DNA from: JAJDXW01 sp965214795
Lineage (GTDB): Bacteria; Pseudomonadota; Gammaproteobacteria; HK1
DNA: 64,000 nt
Direction: 5' to 3'
Assembly (NCBI GenBank): GCA_965214795.1
Contig: OZ243976.1
Coordinates: 3,348,001-3,412,000, forward strand
In this document: positions 53,121 to 60,347 of the stretch, piece by piece
How the letters are laid out: the number at the start of each line of letters is the position of its first letter
How positions within the stretch are numbered: position 1 is the first letter of the stretch
Translations under genes and position numbers: made by a program
The notes under the pieces: model-generated
What the model was told of the DNA's origin: nothing
Databases searched by the model: none
Seen by the model: the letters and a program-made list of their open reading frames with translations, nothing else

Positions 53121-54416
53121 TCAGCCGCGCTGATGGTACATCTCGCCCATCTCGGTGAAGTGCTTGACCAGCAGGTCGCCGTGCGCGGACCACCACTCGG
53201 GGATGTTGCGGTACTCCTTGATGACCGCCTTGCCGTTCTCGATCACCACCACCGGCCAGTTGCCGACGAGCGCGTTGTCGATTCCGAACAGCTCCTTTCC
53301 CCACCAGTTCGCTTCGCCGAAGGCGTGCTTGCCGGTGCCCCCCTGCTTCATGCCCCCCAGCACGTCCCGGGGCTCGACGCTGCCGACCCGCTGCGCGCCC
53401 TGCACCCAGAGGTCCATGATGGACGCATACTCCCAGGACACCGCGCTCCACTCGCCCGGCCAGCGCTGGCTGTACTCGGTGTAGAAGTCGTTGGGCGCCG
53501 CGAAGTTGATCTGCGGCTCGTTGAGGGCCGGATCGTCGAAGTCGGGAAACTGGAAGATGAACCCTTCCATGAACTCCTTCGAGGTCTTCTCGATGATCTT
53601 CTCGTAGAAGTCCGCGGTGCAGGAGATGATCTTCCCCTTGAAGCCCTGCTGGTGCGCCTGTTCGCACAGCGGGTGCACGAAATCCGCGTAGGCGGTGTCC
53701 AGGCAGAGGATGTCCGGGTCGGACGACAGCAGGTTCGTCATCACCGGCGCGAAGTCGGTGGTCTCGAGATCGAAGAACACGGTGTCCTTGACCTCGATTC
53801 CGTGCGCCTCGAAGGCCGCGAGATAGGTGGCCACGGAAGGACGCCCGAGGGCGTCGTCCTGGGCGCAGATCACCGCGGACTTCAGATCCGGCATGTTGTC
53901 GGCGAGCCACCAGACGCCCGTCACGTTGTAGATGGGATGCACCTCGCAGGGCGCGATGAGGGTCGGCGAGTCCGGGGACAGGTCGCTCGGGAGCAGGGTG
54001 GAGACCAGCATCCCCGACTTGTTGGCGACGGGTTGCACCGCCGGCCAGGTGTCGCCCCCCAGCATCATGATGAACTTGACGTCTTCTTCGAAGATGAGCT
54101 TCGTCGCGCCGGTCCGCGCCTTCTCCGTAGCGTACTCGTTGTCGTAGGAGACGAACTCGAAGGTGCAGGTGTCGTCTCCGATCCGGACCCCCCCCGCCGC
54201 GTTGATCTTCTCGGCCCAGATCCGACACCCGTAGAGGCCGGGAAGCCCCCACGCCGCGACCGGGCCGGTGAGCGGCGCGAGGAACCCGATCTTCACCGTC
54301 CTGCTCGCGGCGGAGGCGCGCCCGGGGGCGAGGCCGCCCGCCATGGCGGCGCCCGCCACGGTGGCGCCGAGGAAGGTCCTTCTGCCGATCTTCTTCTGGA
54401 GCGGTTGCCTTGACAT
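53121..54416 (-). CDS. ABC transporter substrate-binding protein (LivJ/urea-type), Tat-exported
   Basis: 431 residues. The N-terminus has a twin-arginine signal (KIGRRTFLGATVAGAAMAGG, cleavage near RASA) instead of the common Sec signal. The mature protein is a type I periplasmic-binding fold: VKIGFLAPLTGPVAAWGLPG, IWAEKINAAGG, VKFIMMLGGDTWPAVQPVAN, ITDYADFVHP-like CLDTAYADFVHPLCEQAHQQ. It is transcribed divergently from tmm across a 344-bp gap, with GGGGAG upstream of ATG 54416. Ligand unknown; the setting among tmm and tdm suggests a methylated amine, amide or amine-bearing compound. Confidence 0.85.
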   Translation of the reverse strand: MSRQPLQKKIGRRTFLGATVAGAAMAGGLAPGRASAASRTVKIGFLAPLTGPVAAWGLPGLYGCRIWAEKINAAGGVRIGDDTCTFEFVSYDNEYATEKARTGATKLIFEEDVKFIMMLGGDTWPAVQPVANKSGMLVSTLLPSDLSPDSPTLIAPCEVHPIYNVTGVWWLADNMPDLKSAVICAQDDALGRPSVATYLAAFEAHGIEVKDTVFFDLETTDFAPVMTNLLSSDPDILCLDTAYADFVHPLCEQAHQQGFKGKIISCTADFYEKIIEKTSKEFMEGFIFQFPDFDDPALNEPQINFAAPNDFYTEYSQRWPGEWSAVSWEYASIMDLWVQGAQRVGSVEPRDVLGGMKQGGTGKHAFGEANWWGKELFGIDNALVGNWPVVVIENGKAVIKEYRNIPEWWSAHGDLLVKHFTEMGEMYHQRG

Positions 54417-54760
54417 TGCATTCTCCCCTTGGTTGCCGGCGTCCCGAACGCGGTTCGGGAACGCATCCCTTCGGATCGCGGTTCGGGATTCCGGGAATCC
54501 CTCCGGCTAACATACCACTTCTGTATCTTTCGGCAAGAACGGGTGGACCAATCATGTACCATTTCTCCACCACCCGTGACCAATCCCGGCCTCGCGACTA
54601 TAATCGCGAGGCTCGGCGCCATGCGGTCCGAGAGCCGCCGACGGCGTTCGGACCACCTCCGGCAGGGGCGTCTCCGGCGGGAGGAACGCCCTTCCGCGGA
54701 TGCCGGGAGCCCGTCCCGGGCGGGCCGTGACGAAGAGTTCTGGATGCGAGGAACCACACC
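54417..54760. promoter_or_regulatory. Divergent promoter region between livJ-like and tmm
   Basis: A/T-richer than its surroundings. TGGTAT (minus strand, 54512-54517) and TGGTAC (minus, 54556-54561) resemble the two sites upstream of gmaS. The inverted pair ACGGGTGG (54539-54546) / CCACCCGT (54570-54577) encloses the second one. These are candidate operators for the GntR regulator. No clear tmm ribosome binding site of consensus type is seen. Confidence 0.4.
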
Positions 54761-56101
54761 ATGAAGAAACGCGTTGCCATCATCGGGGCGGGTCCCTGCG
54801 GTCTTTCCCAGCTTCGTGCCTTCGAGCAGGCGCAAGCCAAGGGCGCGGACATCCCGGAGCTGGTGTGCTTCGAGAGGCAGTCCGACTGGGGGGGGCTCTG
54901 GCACTACACTTGGCGGACGGGCCTCGACGAGTACGGGGAGCCCGTGCACTGCAGCATGTACCGGTACCTGTGGACGAACGGGCCGAAGGAGTGCCTCGAG
55001 TTCGGCGACTACTCGTTCGAGCGGCACTTCGGCAAGCCCATTCCCTCCTTCCCGCCCTACGCGGTCCTCAACCACTACATCCTCGGCCGGGCCGAGAAAT
55101 CGGACGTGCGCAAGTACGTACGGTTCGGCACGGCGGTGCGCCACGTCGCCTGGTCGGAGGAGAACGGGCGGTTCACGGTGCGCTCGACGGACCTCTCCGA
55201 GCAGACCGACCACGAGGAGGAGTTCGACCACGTCATCGTCGCGACCGGCCACTTCTCGGTGCCCAACGTGCCGAGCTTCGAGGGGATCGATCGCTTTCCC
55301 GGGCGGGTGCTGCACGCCCATGACTTCCGGGATGCGCTCGAGTTCAAGGGCAAGCGGCTGCTCGTCGTCGGCAGCAGCTACTCCGCGGAGGACATCGCCC
55401 TTCAGAACCTCAAGTACGGCGCCGCATCGGTCACGTGCTCGTACCGGACCGGCGCGATGGGCTTCAAGTGGCCGGACGGGATCGAGGAGCTTCCTCTGGT
55501 GACGAAGTTCGAAGGGGCCACCGCCCACTTCAGGGATGGCAGCACCCGCGAGTTCGACGCGGTCATCCTCTGTACCGGGTACCGGCACCACTTTCCGTTC
55601 CTCGAGGACGGGCTTCGCCTGCGGACCGGAAACCGGCTGTGGCCGGACGGCCTCTACAAGGGGGTCATCTGGATGGACAACCCGAAGCTCTCCTACCTCG
55701 GCATGCAGGATCAGTACTACACCTTCAGCATGTTCGACGCCCAAGCGTGGTACGTTCGGGACGTGATCCTGGGCCGGATCGGGCTGCCGTCGCGCGACGA
55801 CATGGAAGCGGACGCCGCCAGGTGGCGCGCGCGCGAGGAAGCCCTTCGGAACCCGATCGAGGACATCGACTTCCAGACCGACTACTGCAAGGACCTTTCC
55901 GCCGCGACCGACTACGAGATCGACTGGGACGTGCAGTCGGACAACTTCAAGCACTGGGAGCACCACAAGGAGGAGGACATCGCGACCTACCGGGACCATG
56001 CGCACCGTTCGCCGGTCACCGGCACCCAGGCGCCGATTCACCACACCGCGTGGTGGGATGCCCTGGACGACTCGATGGAGACGTTCATGAATACGGGATA
56101 G
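54761..56101 (+). CDS. tmm: Trimethylamine monooxygenase (flavin-containing, Tmm)
   Basis: Oxidises trimethylamine to TMAO with NADPH and O2. The 446-residue product has the FAD site GAGPCG at residues 9-14, FERQSDWGGLWHYTWRTG, the FMO identifying motif FPGRVLHAHDF, the NADPH site LVVGSSYSAEDIA and ATGHFSVP. The characteristic Tmm stretches YGEPVHCSMYRYLWTNGPKE, LGMQDQYYTFSMFDAQAWY and HHKEEDIATYRDHAHRS agree with bacterial Tmm sequences I remember from marine bacteria, and the length is typical. It is divergent from the livJ-like gene and supplies the substrate for Tdm. Confidence 0.95.
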   Translation: MKKRVAIIGAGPCGLSQLRAFEQAQAKGADIPELVCFERQSDWGGLWHYTWRTGLDEYGEPVHCSMYRYLWTNGPKECLEFGDYSFERHFGKPIPSFPPYAVLNHYILGRAEKSDVRKYVRFGTAVRHVAWSEENGRFTVRSTDLSEQTDHEEEFDHVIVATGHFSVPNVPSFEGIDRFPGRVLHAHDFRDALEFKGKRLLVVGSSYSAEDIALQNLKYGAASVTCSYRTGAMGFKWPDGIEELPLVTKFEGATAHFRDGSTREFDAVILCTGYRHHFPFLEDGLRLRTGNRLWPDGLYKGVIWMDNPKLSYLGMQDQYYTFSMFDAQAWYVRDVILGRIGLPSRDDMEADAARWRAREEALRNPIEDIDFQTDYCKDLSAATDYEIDWDVQSDNFKHWEHHKEEDIATYRDHAHRSPVTGTQAPIHHTAWWDALDDSMETFMNTG

Positions 56102-56145
56102 GCCCCGGATCGCGATCGGGCGAGCGCGGCACCGTGCGCTGCGCG

Positions 56146-56781
56146 CTACGCGATGCCCGCGGGCTCTGCCGGTTTCCGGTCCGAAGCGATCAGAAGCACC
56201 GCCCCGAGCAGCCGGCGCCAGTCGTCGAAGGCGAGCGGGCGTTCCCGCCGCCATCGTTCGAGCCGGTCCGCTCCCTCCGGCCGGCTCTCGCACCGCGCCT
56301 CCAGAACCGCCCTTCCCTCGCGCGCGAGGGCCCGGTAGCGTTCCCGCGGGAAACGGTCGTAGGCGCCTGGATGCTTGGCCTGCAAGCGCAGGTGGAACGT
56401 AGAGCTGCGGGCACGGGCGACGGGCTCGAGGGACTCGACCCATTCCTCTCCCGCATCCCAGAGCGAGAGCGCCTCGTCGAGCCGCCGCTCCGCGGCCGCG
56501 TCATCTCCCTCCCGGCGCTCGGCGACCCCGAGGTTCGCCACGCTCGTCGCGATCCGCAGGTCGCCCGGCGGCAGGTGCTCGCGAGCGAGGTCGCAGGCCC
56601 CCCGCCACAGCTCCGCGGCCTCCGCCGGCTCACCCGCCCGCTCGCATTCCGCGGCCGCCTCCTGGATCTGCTCCCAGATGACCTCGACGTTCGTCCATCC
56701 GGCCCGCTCGAGCGCGGCCAGGTCGTGAACCGGCGTCGCGATCATCTGCAAGCTCGCCTTCGGGGAGCGATCGGTCTTCAT
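56146..56781 (-). CDS. TPR-like protein, hypothetical (211 aa)
   Basis: Soluble, mostly helical protein. Residues about 35-125 read as tetratricopeptide-like helical pairs (ECERAGEPAEAAELWRGACD, SVANLGVAERREGDDAAAER). The C-terminal third is Arg/Glu-rich with no recognised domain. No signal peptide. It is convergent with tmm, ending 44 bp from its stop. Whether it belongs functionally to the methylamine cluster cannot be told. Confidence 0.7.
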   Translation of the reverse strand: MKTDRSPKASLQMIATPVHDLAALERAGWTNVEVIWEQIQEAAAECERAGEPAEAAELWRGACDLAREHLPPGDLRIATSVANLGVAERREGDDAAAERRLDEALSLWDAGEEWVESLEPVARARSSTFHLRLQAKHPGAYDRFPRERYRALAREGRAVLEARCESRPEGADRLERWRRERPLAFDDWRRLLGAVLLIASDRKPAEPAGIA

Positions 56782-57071
56782 CCTCCTCGGCCATTTCGTC
56801 TTCCGAAAGGGGCTGACTTCGAGGGGATGTCCCGCAACTTCTCGAACGAGAGAAATGACGGGATCGGCTCGCTTGCGACAAAGGCCGTCGAAATGCTCGA
56901 TTGAAAGATCATCCGTCCGCTCCGGATCGTTCCCATCGCCCGGAATCCTGCAATCACGAACCCTCCACCGTATCGGAGGAGCCGACCGTCATGGAAGACG
57001 AAGAGTCCGTTCCTGTCAAGGCCGGGCTCGGCGCTGGCAAGTTGATTTACTCATGCAGAAAATAGTAAATA

Positions 57072-57205
57072 AATTCAAATAATTATGTACACTGACGAGC
57101 GGGTGACCCGAAGTCGGCGGCGACCGAAGGACCAAGTGTCGAATCAAGACGATGCGCTCACCTGCGATTATCGGGAAAGGCCGGGAATGAATTTGCCCCG
57201 ACGGC
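57072..57205. repeat. Dispersed repeat A, copy 3 (truncated), with AT-rich terminus
   Basis: It begins AATTCAAATAATTAT (57072-57086), whose exact reverse complement is at 58365-58379 beyond the toxin gene. It then follows repeat A (CACTGACGAGCGGGTGACCC, CGATGCGCTCACCTGC, GGCCGGGAATGAATTTGCC) and lacks the tail. The remainder of 56782-57595 holds no recognisable gene. Confidence 0.7.
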
Positions 57206-57556
57206 GTCGGCGAGCTGGAGAACAACGAGATGACACCGCCTCGGCAGCATCCGCCGTTCCGATATCGGATCCCTCGCCGGAGGGCCCCCGCGGAGCCGGG
57301 GCTCTGCGCTGAAGGGGGGCGCGGGGTATGACGTGGATATCGCCCCATGCCCGGTGCCGAGGCGCTTTCTTCAAGAGCCCACCTGAAAGAGCCTCCCTGA
57401 TCAGGGCGCCGAGGAGCGCGCGCTGCATCGGGCCGGGAGGCGCGGGAGGCCGGGAACGGGCGGTCGAGGACCGCGCCGGCAGCTTTCCCGGAGTCCGCCG
57501 GCCGAGGACGAAAATCGCGTCGCCGCTGCAACGACGGTTCCGATCGGGATGAAGAT

Positions 57557-57586
57557 TACGTATACTCCTTCTGTTCCTACGTATAC
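57557..57586. promoter_or_regulatory. Candidate autoregulatory operator/promoter of the toxin-antitoxin pair
   Basis: TACGTATAC occurs twice (57557-57565 and 57578-57586), with starts 21 bp apart, two helical turns, each containing the palindrome GTATAC. The first overlaps a possible -10 (TATACT, 57561-57566). It lies 10 bp before the antitoxin start, as expected for operator DNA bound by a ribbon-helix-helix antitoxin. Confidence 0.6.
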
Positions 57587-57595
57587 GGCATCTCG

Positions 57596-57820
57596 ATGAA
57601 GACCAAGCTGACGATCACGATCGATGCGGACATCGTCCCCAAGGCGAAGCGGTACGCGGCGCGGCAGGGAGTGTCCCTCTCGCACCTCATCGAAAGCGCC
57701 TTGCGTGAGAAGGGTGCGAGCGATACGGAATCGTTCTCTGCCCGGTGGCGCGGCAAGCTCCGGCCGGCAGACCGCCCCGACGATGAACGCTACCGGCACC
57801 TGGTTCGGAAGTATCCGTGA
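57596..57820 (+). CDS. Ribbon-helix-helix-type antitoxin (VapB-like, DUF6364-like)
   Basis: 74 residues starting MKTKLTITIDADIVPKAKRY, with AARQGVSLSHLIESALREK completing a ribbon-helix-helix DNA-binding fold. The C-terminal half (FSARWRGKLRPADRPDDERY) would wrap the toxin. The stop overlaps the toxin GTG start by 4 bp. It is expected to neutralise the PIN toxin and repress the pair through the TACGTATAC repeats upstream. Confidence 0.87.
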   Translation: MKTKLTITIDADIVPKAKRYAARQGVSLSHLIESALREKGASDTESFSARWRGKLRPADRPDDERYRHLVRKYP

Positions 57821-58227
57821 TCGTCCTGATCGACACGGACGTTCTGATCGACATTGCGCTTGACCGGGAGCCGCATGCAGAGGCGGCGGGCGGGCTCGTC
57901 GACGCGATCCAGGCCCGTTCCGCCACGGGTTTCGTCGCTTGGCATACCGTATCGAACTTCTACTACCTCGTGTCGCCAAGCCGGGGGGCGGACGGTGCGC
58001 GAAGTTTCCTCGCGGACCTGGCGGCGTTCGTCGGCATATCGCCGACCACCACCACGAGCCTCGAGCTTGCATTCAAGCTGAACATGCAGGACTTCGAGGA
58101 TGCGCTTCAAGTCGCGGCCGCCATTGCCTGCCGCGCCGACGTCATCGCGACAAGGAATCTGCGTGACTATCGCAATGCGCCGGTATCCGCGTCATCTCCC
58201 CACGCCTTGCTGGAGAAGCTGAACTGA
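57817..58227 (+). CDS. PIN-domain toxin (VapC type)
   Basis: 136 residues, a ribonuclease toxin by family. The acidic metal site is visible: Asp in VLIDTDVLIDIALDREPHAE, Glu/Asp in the centre (LNMQDFEDALQVAAAIACRA) and Asp in VIATRNLRDYRNAP. It starts with GTG 57817, coupled to the antitoxin by a 4-bp overlap. The pair sits inside an AT-rich 15-bp inverted repeat (57072-57086 / 58365-58379). Target RNA unknown. Confidence 0.88.
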   Translation: MIVLIDTDVLIDIALDREPHAEAAGGLVDAIQARSATGFVAWHTVSNFYYLVSPSRGADGARSFLADLAAFVGISPTTTTSLELAFKLNMQDFEDALQVAAAIACRADVIATRNLRDYRNAPVSASSPHALLEKLN

Positions 58228-58364
58228 AGACGCCCGACGCCTCCGGACCCCAGGGCCGATCGGTTCCCGGATGTCCTTGATGGCCATCGGACAGCGTAGC
58301 TCCTGGATGCGGAATCTCTTTCTTCGGTTGACGACGACTTCGGGCGAAGAGCTCCGTGATCGAT

Positions 58365-58379
58365 ATAATTATTTGAATT
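58365..58379. repeat. Right-hand AT-rich inverted repeat flanking the toxin-antitoxin cassette
   Basis: ATAATTATTTGAATT, the perfect reverse complement of 57072-57086. Such an A/T run is rare in this genome. The surrounding gap 58228-58687 contains no recognisable gene. Confidence 0.7.
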
Positions 58380-58687
58380 CATTGGACACGGTAGAGAGAA
58401 TCGATCAGTCCTGATCTGGCCCCGGACTGCACGCGGTGCCGAAGAACGCATGGGAGCGGGTGCGCGGGTGCCCCCCAGGGGCCTGCCTCGATCCGGTCGC
58501 CTTCCGCGCCGGAGCGGGGCCGGCCGGTCGCGGCGTCCGCCCTGCGTTGCGCCCGGCTCTCGAACGTGTGACCAGCCGATGGCGCGCGGCGTGGAGAACC
58601 GCCTCGCCCCGCGCCGGGCGACAGGTGCGGGAGTAGACTTGCCGCACGCCCCTGATGATTGGAAGTCCGCGAGCGGCACCGGCGAGC

Positions 58688-59311
58688 GTGAACGAGACCA
58701 CCGAAACCCCCATCTTTCCGCTCGGCACGGTCCTCCTTCCCGGCGGGCCGCTTCCCCTGCGCATATTCGAGCCGCGCTACCTCGACATGGTGAGCGACTG
58801 CCTGCGCCGCGAGCGCCCGTTCGGGGCCTGCCTCATCCGTTCGGGTTCGGAGGTCGGCGAGCCGGCGGAGCCGCACCGGATCGGCACCTTGGCGCGCATC
58901 GTCGACTGGGGCCGTGACGATCGCGGCATCCTCACCGTCGAAGCGGTGGGCGAGACGAGGTTCCGGATCATCGAGACGCGGGTCGCGCCGGACCGGCTGC
59001 TGCTCGGGCGGTGCGAGCCGATCCCGGAAATGCTCGGCCGGGTGCCCCCCGAGTACGAGCCGCTCGCGCGCCTCGCCCGGACCTTGACGGAGCGCTTCGC
59101 GCCAAGGTACCGGCACGCCCCCCCGCCACCGGACGGCGACGCCCCGGAGAGCGCGCCGTGGACCGGATACCGGCTCGCGGGGCTCCTGCCGATGCCCATG
59201 CCGCACCGCCAGCACCTCCTCGAGCTGGACGACCCCGTCGCGCGGCTTCGCCAGATCGACCGGGTGGTCGCCCTCATGGCCGAAGCGGCCCGAGGCGGCG
59301 AAGCCGAGTGA
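58688..59311 (+). CDS. LON peptidase N-terminal (substrate-binding) domain protein
   Basis: A stand-alone LON substrate-binding domain, without ATPase or protease parts. About 207 residues from GTG 58688 (or 218 from ATG 58655). Motifs are TPIFPLGTVLLPGGPLPLRI, FEPRYLDMVSDCLRRERPFG, GTLARIVDWGRDDRGILTVE and VGETRFRIIE, typical of the YcaC/cereblon-like bacterial family. A Pro-rich stretch (YRHAPPPPDGDAPESAPW) precedes the C-terminal helices. The start nearest the domain is preferred. Role in bacteria unknown. Element B5 follows. Confidence 0.87.
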   Translation: MNETTETPIFPLGTVLLPGGPLPLRIFEPRYLDMVSDCLRRERPFGACLIRSGSEVGEPAEPHRIGTLARIVDWGRDDRGILTVEAVGETRFRIIETRVAPDRLLLGRCEPIPEMLGRVPPEYEPLARLARTLTERFAPRYRHAPPPPDGDAPESAPWTGYRLAGLLPMPMPHRQHLLELDDPVARLRQIDRVVALMAEAARGGEAE

Positions 59312-59341
59312 GGCCCGCGGGCATGCGGTTCGGCGGTCCAG

Positions 59342-59759
59342 CCCGAAAAAATCACCGACTTCCTGCCGCGGCCGCCCATCTGCTCGCGGTCGCGGGCCGT
59401 ACTCCCTCGAGCCGCTTCGACCGCGCGCACGCGCCAGTGTCGACACATAGGCTAGTTCTCAAGGGAAGGCATTGAATCAGGTGGAGCCAAAGGGGGGCGA
59501 CGCGAGTCGGGGCCGACGGTTTCGGGGCTTTTCCGAGTGCGCGTGAAGCCTCCCCGGACGCTTGATCCCGACACCTGGGCTGCCCGATCCCTTCGTTTCC
59601 CCCCGCTCATCCTTTAAGAACCAGCCTATGAGTGTCGACTACACCTTCAGCCGCGCGCACGCGCTCTTTTGGTCCGTGCGGCCCGTTCCTCTATTGGATC
59701 GTGGGGAGATCGTGGGGCATCTTGGCCCCCTCGAGACGAAAGTCGGTGATTTTTTCGGT
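59342..59759 (+). mobile_element. Element B, copy 5, interrupted by a nested element
   Basis: Ends CCCGAAAAAATCACCGACTT and AAGTCGGTGATTTTTTCGG. Without the nested 186 bp plus one 9-bp duplication it is about 223 bp. It lies between convergent genes and its right end stops 1 bp before the pdxH stop codon. Flanking CCAG/CTAG may be a decayed 4-bp duplication. Confidence 0.88.
59445..59630. mobile_element. Nested 186-bp MITE-like insertion with 9-bp target duplication
   Basis: The insert begins (A)CATAGGCTAGTTCTCAAGGGA and ends TCCTTTAAGAACCAGCCTATG, terminal inverted repeats matching at 18 of 21 positions. AGTGTCGAC is found on both sides (59436-59444 and 59631-59639). The uninterrupted version of the site, AGTGTCGACTACGCC, is seen in element B4. 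No coding capacity. Confidence 0.88.
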
Positions 59760-60347
59760 CTAGGGGTTCAGCAGGAGCTTCCGCCAGCCCCCGTCGGCCC
59801 GCTCGTAGCACTCCCGCTCGTTCAGACGGTGGTCGCCGGGCCGCCAGAACTCGATGCGTTCCGGCACGACCCGGTAGCCCCGCCAGTGAGGGGGGCGGGG
59901 CACTTCCGCGCCGGTGAAGCGGTGCTCGTGCGCCTCGTAGCGCGCGTTCAGTTCGTCGCGCGAGGCGAGCCGCGCGGACTGCTCGGAAGCCCACGCCCCG
60001 AGGCAGCTCTCACGCCTCCGGGTCGCCCAGTACGCATCCGACTCCTCGTCCGATACCGGCTCGACGGAGCCTTCGACCTGCACCTGCTCGAACACCGTCT
60101 GCCAGAAGAAGACGAGCGCGGCCCGCGGGTTCTCGCGGAGCTCCCGTCCCTTGCGGCTGCGGGAGTTGGTATAGAACACGAAACCGCGCTCGTCCACCCC
60201 CTTGAGGAGCACGGTACGGGCGGAAGGCCGGGCGTGCGCGTCCGCGGTAGCGAGAATCACCGCGGCCGGCTCACGAAGCCCCGTCTCCCCCGCACGGGCG
60301 AACACCGCCTCGAAGCGCGCGAGCGCCTCCCGATAGAGCGCCGTCAT
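59760..60347 (-). CDS. pdxH: Pyridoxamine 5'-phosphate oxidase
   Basis: FMN enzyme that makes pyridoxal 5'-phosphate. 195 residues with ARTVLLKGVDERGFVFYTNS, SRKGRELRENPRAALVFFW, QVQVEGSVEPVS, RPPHWRGYRVVPERIEFW and the RLNERECYER C-terminus, all PdxH signatures. It is slightly shorter than E. coli PdxH at the N-terminus, which is not conserved. Its start overlaps the serB stop by 4 bp. The TAG stop is 1 bp from element B5. Confidence 0.94.
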   Translation of the reverse strand: MTALYREALARFEAVFARAGETGLREPAAVILATADAHARPSARTVLLKGVDERGFVFYTNSRSRKGRELRENPRAALVFFWQTVFEQVQVEGSVEPVSDEESDAYWATRRRESCLGAWASEQSARLASRDELNARYEAHEHRFTGAEVPRPPHWRGYRVVPERIEFWRPGDHRLNERECYERADGGWRKLLLNP

